The position numbers were made by a program, and so were the translations under genes. From Polyodon spathula (taxonomy: Eukaryota; Chordata; Actinopteri; Acipenseriformes; Polyodontidae), in assembly GCF_017654505.1 (NCBI RefSeq), contig NC_054572.1, positions 3,408,914-3,472,913 on the forward strand: a DNA stretch of 64,000 nucleotides. Direction: 5' to 3'. This document shows positions 47,706 to 58,867 of the stretch, in pieces. The number at the start of each line of letters is the position of its first letter. Position 1 is the stretch's first letter. The notes beneath the pieces were generated by a model, which ran no database searches, was not told the DNA's origin, and saw only the letters and a list, made by a program, of their open reading frames with translations.

Positions 47706-48261
47706 TTTGACTAGAAGGCAACACTGTTTTGTAGAGGTTTGTCATTTATGAATTATTTTTTAGTAGCTATAAAGTCAGCACTATTGTGTTCAATAGTTAT
47801 GGATACTATGCAAACATGGCAATGATCGAGAGGGTGATGTCTGCCTCAGACACAACTGCTCTAGAAAGCTATCCTAACATTGGATTGCGGAAACCTTTAT
47901 TAGATTTCAGTTTATGCATTTATGTAGCTGCTAATATCCTGTCACAATTTATTCACGATGCTGAATATTTATGACGACACATACAATTGGAATTTAAATA
48001 GAGGAATTAACATAAATGTCTAGTGTCTTTATATGCAATACAAGAGAGGGTTTTATTTGACAAAATCCAATCCACTTATTTAAACTTATGGGCTTCAAGT
48101 GATAAGGCTTGGGAAAATTACTTTAAGTGCGCCATTGGCAAAAAAACCTATTCCATCAAGCAGGGAAAGGCATATTAAAGTGTACTGCAATGGTGCCATT
48201 GCCCTTTTCTTCAAAATCAAAACTTGCAAATGGAAAACTGTGAGAGGAACAGAATGATTCT
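47706..48261. other. Non-coding tract
   Basis: No recognised feature. Confidence 0.5.
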
Positions 48262-48961
48262 TGGTGATAAATCTCCCTCCCGACCTGTGAGGGTGCTGTG
48301 TAAAGGGAACAGAGTGCCCTGCACTGGATGGCCAGACAATTCACTCCCAGGGTTAGACGGCAGTCGGCCATCTAGAAAGTGGGTGGAGCTACGGTACACT
48401 AAATCATCGTCCCGGACAGGAAACGATGTGGCAGCCATGGTTTGGAGGAGCGCTTGCATTCGTTAACCAAGGGGTTATGATTGACGGTACAAAAGGGGAT
48501 GTGGTGAAGTGATCTGTTTCTTTGTATGGTTAAAATGCTGAACCGGAAGGAAAATCTGTATTGTTATTGTGAGTGTTTTGTTTGTTTTTGTTGTGTCTAA
48601 TTATACTTATTTGTTGTTATTAGATCCTGAGCTGTCGCCAAAGGCCAGCACTTACCCGGACAACATTGCACTATTGTTCTCAATTAACTTCATTTGCACC
48701 AAGAGCACTATAGCACTCACTCTGGACTTGTGATTGTGTTTGTATTACGTGTGGGTGTTAAAGATCAGGACTATTATTTTGGGACCAACCCGTGGATTAA
48801 AACAGAGCAATACACACCACTGTATTACCTGTTCTCAATACTATTTACTGTCTTTTTGTCATCAGACCATTGGAATATACAAATAAAACAACCATTGCAC
48901 CTGGATTATTGATGTCTGTCTGTTTATTGATCAGTGTCCTGCACCTGCACACTGTTAACCA
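48262..48961 (+). mobile_element. Possible solo LTR (about 700 bp)
   Basis: The sequence has an LTR-like texture: a GC-richer first half, then T-rich sequence, GATTAAAACAGAGC and AATAAAACAACC poly(A)-type signals (about 48796 and 48888), and a short tail. Tentative ends TGGT...ACCA were chosen from the sequence. No matching target duplication is evident. I recall similar sequence as a fish repeat, but I cannot name it. Confidence 0.35.
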
Positions 48962-49584
48962 CTTTGCAACAAAAACTAAAAAGGGTTTTTACAAAAGATG
49001 GCTGAGACATGGTTTCAATGACAAGCGAGATCAAAGGCAGTATGATTCTCCACACAAATACTGAAGTCAATGCAGAAACATATTGTGTAAAACTTAGCCC
49101 TCAAATTGTTTCATTTGTTACTGGTATTGAAATGCTGCAGTCCGATCTAAAGCAGTGGTGGCCAATATACCAGGTATCGAGATCCTCTTTGGTGAATCTC
49201 AATAGGCTACGTGATCCACAAGCAATAAAGTGAACATCAGTGTAATAAAGTTAAATCCTTTTGACCAATTAGGAATATATAGTTTTTAGCCAGTGGTGAC
49301 CAATACGTTAATGTAACAATGAAAAAAAAAAAGAAAATGTATCAGCATTTACAACTTCAAGAAAGGACAAACTACACTTACAAAACAAATGGAAGAGTTT
49401 TTGTATCAAAGGAAAAGGAAGTCCTCAAAGCTGCTGTGTGTTTTCTGACATTTCTGTGCAATAAAAATCACCCCATAAAACTAACAATGAACATTTTATT
49501 AAAATGAAAGAAACACCTTTTTATTTTCTGCAGAAACAAAAACACGGTGGCATAAAAAGCACACAAATGCTTCAGGTTCAGTGA
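48962..49584. other. Non-coding tract
   Basis: CAGTGGTGGCCAA at 49153 and CCAGTGGTGACCAATAC at about 49288 resemble hAT-type termini in direct orientation, but no inverted partner was found. Confidence 0.4.
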
Positions 49585-51013
49585 GATCTTTTCAACGTTC
49601 TGGATCTTTTCAATGCTCTGGATCTTTTCAACGCTCTGGATCTTTTCAATGCTCTGGATCTTTTCAACGCTCTGGATCTTTTCAATACTCTGGATCTTTT
49701 GAACACTCTGGATCTTTTCAACGCTCTGGATCTTTTCAATGCTCTGGATCTTTTGAACACTCTGGATCTTTTCAATGCTCTGGATCTTTTCAATGATCTG
49801 GATCTTTTGAACACTCTGGATCTTTTCAACGCTCTGGATCTTTTCAACGCCCTGGATCTTTTGAACGATCTGGATCTTTTGAACACTCTGGATCTTTTGA
49901 ACACTCTGGATCTTTTCAACGTTCTGGATCTTTTCAACGCTCTGGATCTTTTCGATGCCCTGGATCTTTTCAATGCTCTGGATCTTTTGAATGCTCTGGA
50001 TCTTTTGAACGCCCTGGATCTTTTGAACGCTCTGGATCTTTTGAACGCCCTGGATCTTTTCAACGTTCTGGATCTTTTTAACGTTCTGGATCTTTTCAAC
50101 GCCCTGGATCTTTTCAACGTTCTGGATCTTTTCAACGCTCTGGATCTTTTCAACGCTCTGGATATTTTCAATGCTCTGGATATTTTCAATGCTCTGGATC
50201 TTTTCAATGCTCTGGATCTTTTGAACACTCTGGATCTTTTCAATGCTCTGGATCTTTTCAATGCCCTGGATCTTTTCAATGCTCTGGATCTTTTGAACAC
50301 TCTGGATCTTTTCAATGCTCTGGATCTTTTCAACACTCTGGATCTTTTCAACGCTCTGGATCTTTTCAATGCTCTGGATCTTTTGAACACTCTGGATCTT
50401 TTCAATGCTCTGAATCTTTTCAATGCCCTGGATCTTTTCAATGCTCTGGATCTTTTGAACACTCTGGATCTTTTCAATGCTCTGGATCTTTTCAACACTC
50501 TGGATCTTTTCAACGCTCTGGATCTTTTCAATGCTCTGGATCTTTTGGACACTCTGGATCTTTTCAATGCTCTGAATCTTTTCAATGCTCTGGATCTTTT
50601 GAACACTCTGGATCTTTTTAACACTCTGGATGTTTTCAATGCTCTGGATCTTTTGGACACTCTGGATCTTTTCAACGCTCTGGATCTTTTCAATGCTCTG
50701 GATCTTTTGAACATTCTGGATCTTATCAATGATCTGGATCTTTTGAACACTCTGGATCTTTTCAACGCCTTGGATCTTTTCAAAACTCTGGATCTTTTCA
50801 ACACTCTGGATCTTTTCAATGCTCTGGATCTTTTCAATGCGCTTGTTCTTTTGAACACTCTGGATCTTTTCAATGCTCTGGATCTTTTGAACACTCTGGA
50901 TCTTTTCAACGCTCTGGATCTTTTCAATGCGCTTGTTCTTTTGAACACTATGGATCTTTTCAATGCTCTGGATCTTTTCAACACTCTGGATCTTTTGAAC
51001 ACTCTGGTTTTGA
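49585..51013. repeat. 18-bp minisatellite, about 79 copies, with higher-order repeat
   Basis: The consensus unit is GGATCTTTTCAACGCTCT. Variants are CAATGCTCT, GAACACTCT and CAACGCCCT. A 162-bp higher-order block (9 units) is visible: the CTGAATC variant recurs at 50409 and 50571. Other spacings are multiples of the unit (TTTTGGACAC 108 bp apart; GCGCTTGTTC 90 bp apart). Because 18 is divisible by three and no phase contains a stop, both strands are open: a 479-codon minus frame (49578-51017, KRSRAL repeats) and a 472-codon plus frame (49699-51117, FNALDL repeats). Confidence 0.95.
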
Positions 51014-51696
51014 CCATTTGTTCCAGCTCAACGAAGCTGAGCCTCAGAATTTTAACTTCAAGGTCAGTCAGTGCTGAAAAAGTAATGGCAAAACCCAGCT
51101 CCCGTCCCTTTCATTAATGTTACAGGTTGGCAGCAGCTTCGCCTTCTTTGATACAGCTGGGGTATTTTCATCCAAATCGGTACCACTGTAAAGAACAGAA
51201 GGCTCTCCACCAACTTTTGTTACCTGCACCACAAAACACAAACTCGCAGCTGCTGAGGTATGGAAACCAGGGTACAGTTATTAACGGCATCTACTGTTTG
51301 GAATTAATGTTATTTTTCTTTGCATGTATTCATAGTCAGGAATTATATTTTGAAATATGCAATCAAACATGTTAAAACTATTCTCTGCTGATATGTTGAT
51401 GCTTGTTCAGATTTCAAAAATCGCTGGAGATCCACTAGTGGATCGCAATCCATGTATTGCTTTACAGCATCCCTTCCCCATTCACCAGCTCTTTCAGTAT
51501 CCACAGTCAGCTCAGTTTAGTTTAGCTTATTTGTGCCCTCAGGGCCAGCACAGGTACATCTCAATAGCGCAGCACTAATATAAAGAGAGATCTAAGTAAA
51601 CTGTGCTCAATAAAATAAAAATACAACAATAAAATTATTCAAAACGATTACTATACATACAGAAATCATTCACATACACATACACACACATGCATA
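51014..51696. other. Non-coding tract with a possible minus-strand coding extension
   Basis: From 51108 down to 51018 on the minus strand the frame of the basic 18-bp array stays open through non-repetitive sequence, including ALTDLEVKILRLSFVELEQM. It is not recognised as any domain. The remainder, to 51696, shows nothing recognisable. Confidence 0.35.
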
Positions 51697-52840
51697 TATA
51701 AGATCATAAGAAAGTTTACAAATGAGAGGAGGCCATTTGGCCCATCTTGCTCATTTGGTTGTTAGTAGCTTATTGATCACAGAATCTCATCAAGCATCTT
51801 CTTGAAGGATCCCAGGGTGTCAGCTTCAACACCCTTCAACACCCAATACTGGGGATTTGGTTCCAGACTCCCACAATTTTCTAAAAAAAAGTGTCTCCTA
51901 TTTTCTGTTCTGAATGTCCCTTATCTAATCACCATTTGTGACCCCTGGTCCTTGTTTCTTTTTTCAGGTCGAAAGAATCCCTTGGGTCAACATTGTTGAA
52001 TTTTGAAAGCTTGAATCAAGGTGACCAGAACTGAAAACAATATTCAAGAGGGGGTCTTACTAATGCATTGTAAAGTTTTAACATTACTTCCCTTGATTTG
52101 AATTAAACACTTTTCACTATATATATCCAAGCATTTTTTTTATAGCTTCCCCACATTGCCCAGATGAAGACATTTCTGAGTCAACATAAACTCCTAGATC
52201 GTTTTCATAGATTCCTTTTTCAATTTCAGTATCTCCCATATGGCATTTATAATGCACATTTTTATTGCCTGCATGCAGTACCTTATACTTTTTTCTATTA
52301 AATGCCATTTGCCATGTGTCTGCCCAGTTTTGAATGGCTGTCTATATCATTTTGAATGACCTTTGCTTCTGCAGCAGTGTTTCCCTCTCCTCCTATTTCT
52401 ATGCCATCTGCAAATGTAACAAGTTTGCTTTTATACCAGAGTCTAAGTTGTTAATGTAGATTAGGAAGAGCAGAGGACTTAATACTGATCCCTGTGGTAC
52501 ACCACTGGTTACCTCGCTCCATTCTGAGGTTTCTCCTCTAATCAGTACTGTCTGTTTTCTACATGTTAACCACTCCCTAATCCATGTGCATGCATTTCCT
52601 TGAATCCCTACTGTCTAAAGCTTTCTGGAAATCTAAATAAACCATGTCATATGCTTCGCAATTATTCATTGTCAATGTTGCATCCTCCAAAAAATTAAGC
52701 AAGTTAGTTAGACTTGATCTCCCTTTCCTAAAACCATGCTGACTGTCTCCCAGGATACTGTTACCATATGGGTAATTTTCCATTTTGGATCTTATTATAC
52801 TTTCCATAAGTTTGAATGTGTATATACGCCTCTTACATAT
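51697..52840 (-). mobile_element. CR1-type LINE, 5'-truncated
   Basis: The minus strand carries, in order, RT motifs QHGFRKGRSSLTNLL (about 52740-52695), YDMVYLDFQKALDS, VTSGVPQGSVLSPLLF (about 52510-52463), a catalytic box changed to FADG, and the thumb segment with MGDTEIEKGIYENDLGVYVD. It then runs through a 3' UTR (51697-51900) ending GAGGAGGCCATTTGGCCCAT near 51730. Frameshifts, a small deletion after FQKALDS and the altered FADD box mark it as dead. The 5' end stops at about 52840 beside CA/TA repeats. Confidence 0.9.
52117..52840 (-). pseudogene. CR1-type reverse transcriptase remnant
   Basis: This is the polymerase part of the LINE. The upstream frame (52577-52840 on the minus strand) holds the fingers with QHGFRKGRSSLTNLL and the first catalytic aspartate in VYLDFQKA. 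A deletion of roughly 45 bp follows, by comparison with the sequence expected for the family. The next segment carries the GVPQGSVLSPLLF motif. The catalytic FADD box reads FADG (codons within 52416-52405), so the second metal-binding aspartate is replaced by glycine. The last frame (52117-52308) is the thumb. The endonuclease domain is missing. Confidence 0.85.
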
Positions 52841-52937
52841 ATGCATATATACACATACACATACACATACAGATAAATACACAAGTTATGAATATGTTAG
52901 AACCAACGCTGTTACAGGTCAAGCAGTACATGTCAGG

Positions 52938-53690
52938 TTTCTCTCCAGACTCCCCTGTGAGGGCTCAGCTTGCTCTCTCTGTGTTTCTAACACCTTGAGT
53001 TTGTCCCTACACTCCCCTGTGAAGGCTCAGCTTGCTCTCTGTTTCTAACACCCTGAGTTTGACCCTACACTCCCCTGTGAGGGCTCTGCTTGCTCTCTCT
53101 GTGTTTCTAACACCCTGAGTTTGTCCCCAGACTCCCCTGTGAGGACTCAGCTTGCTCTCTGTGTTTCTAAAACCCTGAGTTTGTCCTCTCACCCCTGTGA
53201 TGGCTCAGTTTGTTCTCTCTGTGTTTGTAACACCCTGAGTTTGCCCCCACACTCCCCTGTGAGGGCTCAGCTTGTTCTCTCTGTGTTTCTCAGCTTGCTC
53301 TCTCTGTGTTTCTAACACCCTGAGTTTGCCCCCACACTCCCCTGTGAGGGCTCAGCTTACTCTCTCTGTGTTTGTAACACCCTGAGTTTGTCCCTACACT
53401 CCCCTGTGAGGGCTCAGCTTACTCTCTCTGTGTTTGTAACACCCTGAGTTTGTCCCCACACTCCCCTGTGAGGGCTCAGCTTGTTCTCTCTGTGTTTGTA
53501 ACACCCTGAGTTTGTCCCTAGACCCCTTTGAGGGCTCAGTTTGTTCTCTCTGTGTTTTTAACACCCTGAGTTTGTCCCCAGACCCCTGTGAGGGCTCAGC
53601 TTGCTCTCTCTGTGTTTCTAACACCCTGAGTTTGTCCCCAGACCCCTGTGAGGGCTCAGCTTGCTCTCTCTGTGTTTCCTAACATTCTGA
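52938..53690. repeat. 57-63-bp minisatellite, about 12 copies
   Basis: The units share CTGTGAGGGCTCAGCTTGCT, CTCTCTGTGTTTCTAACACC and CTGAGTTTGTCCCCA, with ACACTCC present or absent, which gives the length variation. It begins about 100 bp beyond the CR1-type LINE. Confidence 0.9.
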
Positions 53691-54386
53691 TTGAGGAAAG
53701 GCTGCCAGGCTGATCACAGCACGCCTACATTACTGCCGTCAGAGACGCCTGGTACTGTGCAAGGAGGTACAAAACAGAAAGGTCAAGAATGCAGTGCCTC
53801 CCTGTCTGGAACTCAACCGAGAAAATGATACTGTTTGTAACAGAAGCAATGCTTTACTACCCTGTACTGTGTAACACCACAAAAATAAAACCACCTAAAT
53901 AAACTACCTAAATAAAGAAATCCCCCCCCCCCCCCCCCCCCACCCAGAAAAAAAAAACAGAACAGTACAAAGCTCCCTGGATACTTTCGTGAGTCGATAG
54001 CTCATGCATTTGGTGAATTCACAGCTAGTTCATTTTGACAGTAAGTTATACAAGTACTATATTTTACTCACTGGTTTGACTATTTCAGTTTTTTTATAAA
54101 GTGTGAGTCAGGTAGTGAATTAAAGAGGGGGGGGCTATATAAGGATCAGCAATGGGTTAGATTATGTAGGGCTATAGCACATTAATGCCAGCAATGAGCC
54201 AAGTGATATTTATAAACATTATGACATGTAATTGTCTTCAGATGCCTTTTGCACTATTACAGCAACAAGAGTCTGACTGAAAATATTGGCTTTATTAATA
54301 ATAAAAAAAATAATTAAAAAAATGGTGGTAATATTTATAAACATACTAATTTTAACATAATACATTAGTTCAATACATTATATTTA
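53691..54386. other. Non-coding tract with poly(C)20
   Basis: A run of 20 C lies at 53922-53941, followed by an A-run. A G8 run is near 54128. No gene. Confidence 0.6.
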
Positions 54387-54909
54387 CAGTAGAGTCAATT
54401 ATCCAAACTAATGAGGATCGATAATAGCATAATCGATTTGTATGGATAATTGAACTGGTATTAATAACAATTGCTGAATGGACCACATACCAAACTTTGA
54501 AAATCATCAAATAATACGACTCAGTACAACTTTGACACATTACAGAACTTTACAAATCATTCAACTTCAAAAACACAGTAAAATGTTTCTATACTTTGAT
54601 ACTTGCATAAGGCATTGTAATAACGTGCACATTGAAATTAATAAAACACAAGTTCTTAGCTGCTCAATAACATAGATGGATCTCCGGCCCTTACTGACGA
54701 AATAGATGAAAGAACGAGGAGACTGTTTTAATTAACTTTCATTTGTCTCAGTCTGCTGGTCCTTTTTTTGCCAGCTAAATCTCGTAGCTGTTTTAGCAGC
54801 AGAAGCTGTATGTGTAATACACCACACACAATTCATCACGTGACTACAGGTGTGTTCGGTTGATTAGACAGTACGGTTGATCAAAGATCGAATAATTGAC
54901 TCTCTACTG
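54387..54909. mobile_element. pogo/Tigger-like miniature element (523 bp)
   Basis: The element is flanked by TA at 54385-54386 and 54910-54911, the target duplication of the Tc1/mariner superfamily. The left end reads CAGTAGAGTCAATTATCCAA and the right end, reverse-complemented, CAGTAGAGAGTCAATTATTC, which matches after a two-base insertion. The start resembles pogo/Tigger termini (CAGT...CTC..TTATCC). No transposase frame is present. A pyrimidine-rich internal part (54740-54800) was not recognised. Confidence 0.8.
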
Positions 54910-56114
54910 TATGTTCACATGCCATGATTAGTAAATAAATTGAAAAAAAAGAATTGGTTAATTTTGAAAAACAGAATTTGCTTTTCCCCAGAATGGAAAA
55001 TCAGCAGCCCTAATCATGTCCAGCCTTCAGTTCAGCTTGATCCACTATTGAAGAAGAGCATGTCCTGTATACAGTCTCTTTCATCAATGACTGCAGAAGT
55101 GCCACTTGTTATTCTGTTTTAAACTCAATCTGGCTGAGCCTTGAATCACTGTTTAAGTAAGACGTGTAGTGAGGGCTACCTCAATGAGATTTGAATTGTG
55201 TAGAGTAGTCAACGTTATGAGATTTCCATTGTGTACAGTAGTCAACGTTACTGATCAGGGGCTCTTATGATCAGTTAATACATTTCTATAATGGCATACG
55301 AATCATTAATTAACACATTATAAATTTATTATTTCAGCATTTAGGTTTACTAGCCTTAAAAGACAAAGGAAACCTTAATTATGAAATTCAGATTCCAAAT
55401 AAAACAGGGTTTAGCATTTAATTTCTAAATAATACAAAGCAAATACTAGAAGTGCGAGGAGGTATTTACACTACCGAGCTAGGCTGCTCCCCCCAGAACA
55501 ATTTAAACTAATAAATATAATCTTTTAGAATAAACAACAGCTAGTTTTCATTGTACTTGCTTTGTAAAATAAATTTTACAAACAAACATATCCAGAAGTT
55601 GTTTATTCCTATAGCAAAGTTAAAAACTTCTGAAGGTGTGCTTTCCCAGCCCTTTGATAATCTAGGACTCCCGGCCGTGCCCTCCCCAAGGTGGCCTCCT
55701 GCCCGCATGCACAACGTCCCTTACAACTTTACTGGTAACTAAATACATTTATACTTTAGCTTTACCTTGCTAAACTTAGCGTTTTCCCTGTTTTTAAACA
55801 ATAGGCATTTTTACTTAAAAGTAAAACGATAATATTTTCTTTAATACCAAAACAGTACATGTTCTTTTTGGTTTATTTTTATTGTTCAGCTCTACACCAG
55901 GATGTCTCACAGCTCCACAGCTATGGTTCCACACTCAGGTAATCACCTTGGGCTCTTTTAACTATTCTTTAATACCTTGATTATTCAGCTAAGCATCTTT
56001 GGCAGCAAGTATGCAGTTTTAGCGATATGTAAACAAACATTTACACAGCACTTTAAATAAAATGTTTCAGTTTTTTTTTATTTAAACATTGTTTACAAAG
56101 TTTTTTTATGAGGG
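54910..56114. other. Non-coding tract
   Basis: A GC-richer patch at about 55640-55730 (CCGGCCGTGCCCTCCCCAAG) might be an LTR fragment on the minus strand, but no ends were found. Confidence 0.4.
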
Positions 56115-56752
56115 TGTGATGAGTCAAAGGGGTTTCGGTCTGCAATTCAGCCTCCCAACAGTAGAAGGCATCAAATCAACTCGGGATTTCCCTTACCAAG
56201 GTCTTGTGACCATGACAAAAGTCATTTTTTTGAGGGGTGGCACCTTGGTGAGGGGCGGAAGTACGAGTATGTAAATTCCAGCCACTGGAGTCAAGTGAAA
56301 TTAAGGATACCTGTCAGTTTGGGATTGGTGATCCACTGACTACTGGGGCGGGGTTTGCATACTAAAGGTAACGTGCTACTGTGTTCGGGGTTTGTCCTAA
56401 GGAATAGAGGCGGGAAAAAAAGGCTGGAGGGAAGTACTTGGGAGGTTGGACTGTGTCACGAACGGAGGCCTTACTAACTTGGTTCTTTTCTGTTTTTATT
56501 CCTTTTTGTTTTATTTCTGGATTTAAGCAGAACGCGAAGAGGACTAAGAGGCTTCCGTTCCTTTATTTTTGATTACTCCCGCACTCCCTCCCTCACATCC
56601 TTCTTTATTATTTTTCTTTTTTTTTCGTGTAATATTAAATAAAATTTTAATTGTTACACGTAAATCACTGTCTGGAAAATCCATTTGTACTCACACGCCT
56701 CACAGAGGGTTTTCATAGGGGTATTTTATGGGTGATGAACTCCTTCATCACA
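56115..56752 (+). mobile_element. Solo-LTR candidate (638 bp)
   Basis: The ends are TGTGATGA (56115-56122) and TCATCACA (56745-56752), a perfect 8-bp terminal inverted repeat of the TG...CA type. Inside, T-rich sequence leads to a poly(A)-type signal TTAAATAAAATTTT (about 56634), followed by about 110 bp to the end, a plausible R/U5. No coding region is attached. Flanking bases (GAGGG and ATGCC) do not form a target duplication, so either one side is altered or the call is wrong. Confidence 0.5.
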
Positions 56753-57562
56753 ATGCCATTGGGACCCCATTATATTCCCAACAAGTTACCCTGGAGAACT
56801 CTGAACCATTAGCTTACCAAATAACAATCAAGTAATGATATGCATAAGAAACGGCCATCGGCAAAACATGTTCATAGCACGGCACAATTCACATTCAAAC
56901 GGGATACAGAATATTTCCAAAAATCCTGCAGTTTATTTATAGTACCATGATCTGTGTCATCATCTGCCTCCCTAACCAGTGATTCTCTGACTGGGTCAAA
57001 CAGCGCACAGAGTTTCATCCATTCATATCCCTCCTCCCACGCAACATCCTTCAACACGCCTCGGTTTGAAACTCTTCTCCTCACATTCAGTACTGTTGTC
57101 AGCGAACTGATTGCTTCAAAAAGAGCGCACAACTCTGCCTGGTGTTAGTGGTAGAACTGCAATACATTTAGCTCGCCACACCTGGGTATAAAACAAAGTT
57201 CAAATACACTGAAACCAATGTGTTGCATTTAAAACACTGTAGTTTTTTAGTTAATGTGTTTACTTCAAATAGGTTTGGTTTGAAGAGTGAAAGGACCCGA
57301 GTTCACTGAGGCCCCTGTTTCTCTACCAACAACACTTGGCACTGAGCTTATTAATGCTGTCATACTTGACTGATACTGCTATTTGGCATAACTCCATTGG
57401 CCGTCACCATGACAATGTGCCTGCTACTGTATGTGTGATTGTAGGAAAGCTGTGTAACTTTGTCTGACTGGAACACCACTGAAAATGAGCTATGATGCCC
57501 AGTGTTTGTTATTTTTGTTGTTCCCTGGTTATTGAACTGCATAAACAATGAACCCATCACAA
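56753..57562. other. Non-coding tract
   Basis: Nothing recognised. Overlapping opposite-strand frames of 64 and 86 codons at 56872-57148 have no known domain. Confidence 0.5.
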
Positions 57563-57790
57563 GACTGAATCTGAGTGAATAGAGTTTCGATTATCCAACT
57601 CGCAGGGTCATCGTTTATAACTGAATCAGAGTGAATAGAGTTTCACTCCCAGGGTCATCGTTTATAACTGAATCAGAGTGAATAGAGTTTCACTCGCAGG
57701 GTCATCGTTTATAACTGAATCAGAGTGAATAGAGTTTCACTAGCAGGGTCATCGTTTATAACTGAATCCCAGTAAACAGAGTTTCGATTA
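57563..57790. repeat. 47-bp minisatellite, about 5 copies
   Basis: The unit is AACTGAATCAGAGTGAATAG followed by AGTTTCACTCGCAGGGTCAT and CGTTTAT. The outer copies carry CGATTAT in place of CAC. Confidence 0.9.
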
Positions 57791-58609
57791 TTCCTGGGAT
57801 CAACTGCTTCTTTGACCTCTGAATGTCTGCACACTTCAGTTCAGACAGGCCATCAGATTACAATGCCTTTTCTACATAATGGAATTAAACCCTGGGATAA
57901 GAAGTAGGTGAAGATCCATTGGGATGTGTCACAGGGGGCTGGCACACTGGCTTTGGCTTCAGTGTTATGGTACACACATTCACAGCAAGGTGTTATTGTA
58001 TATACTGTTACAGCTAAGCCAGCACCATTGCAAAATACAAAATAACTTCCTTTCACAGTCTGTGAGACCACAGAGTAGCAAGCAGCTTCTGTGAACACAA
58101 TTCTTTTTCTTGTGTTTTTTTTTTTTTTTTTTTTTTGAAAGTGCAACCTGGAAATGTTATATAAATAAGAAAGCTTCTGTGTTGACAGCCACTCCCTCTT
58201 GTACCACAGACCCCAATCTTAGCAATATGCAAGATGTCAAGTTTTGATTTTCTGTCATTTGAGAGGAACAATTGAACTTTGTGTGCAAGAGCTGTCACAA
58301 TGGAACCTGGTGCTGCTTCACGGAGGAAGACTTCTGACAACATACAGGGAAAACAGAACAGACATGCAGCTCCAGATCTTCCTTTCCAGTGATATACAGT
58401 GCATGATAATTAGCTGTACAATTACAGAAACTTGAGGCCCAATTCAATGCAATTTCAGCAACAAAAATGTAAATATAATGCAACAATAAAAAATAAATAA
58501 AGGTTAGTGTCGAGAATTTGTATTTGTATGTGATATTGTCTTCATTAAACCAACACCCTCCTCTTTCTCTGTGTTTATGCCTCCCTAAAATGAACCTCAA
58601 AGGTTAATT
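57791..58609. other. Non-coding tract with a T-run
   Basis: A run of about 20 T lies at 58117-58136, possibly the complement of a retroposon tail on the minus strand. No element body is recognised. Confidence 0.5.
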
Positions 58610-58867
58610 CTGGCCCTTGGTAACAGGCCAGAAACCTGGGATTTGCAATTGACTCTGATTTATCTTTCGAGGCTCATATTCATAATGTCACCAAATTGTC
58701 TTTTTATCATTTCTGATAGATAGGTATTTTTTTATCATTGCCTGATGCTGGGAAGCTAATTCATGCATTTGTCTCATCTAGACTGGATTGCTGTAATGCT
58801 GTTATCTGGGCTATGAAATAATGCCTTATTCCGTTTGTAGCTGTTCAAAATGGAGCTGCTAGTGTGC
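58610..58867 (+). mobile_element. L2-type LINE, upstream part of a split copy
   Basis: Plus-strand sequence reads, across frames, as VRNLGFAIDSDLSFEAHIHN (about 58629-58690), then KLIHAFVSSRLDCCNAVIWA-like sequence (about 58755-58815) and LFVAVQNGAAS. These are the thumb and post-RT motifs of L2 polyproteins. It breaks off at about 58867, where the 45-bp array begins. Confidence 0.8.

Noticed and set aside
49578..51117. Two overlapping open frames of 479 (minus) and 472 (plus) codons as genes
   Set aside because: Both consist almost entirely of an 18-bp tandem repeat without stops in these phases. There is no known domain and no gene context. Only the short minus-strand extension is kept as a finding.
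49153..51185. hAT transposon with ends CAGTGGTGGCC and TACCACTG enclosing the 18-bp array
   Set aside because: Only six or seven terminal bases pair and the 8-bp target duplications do not match.
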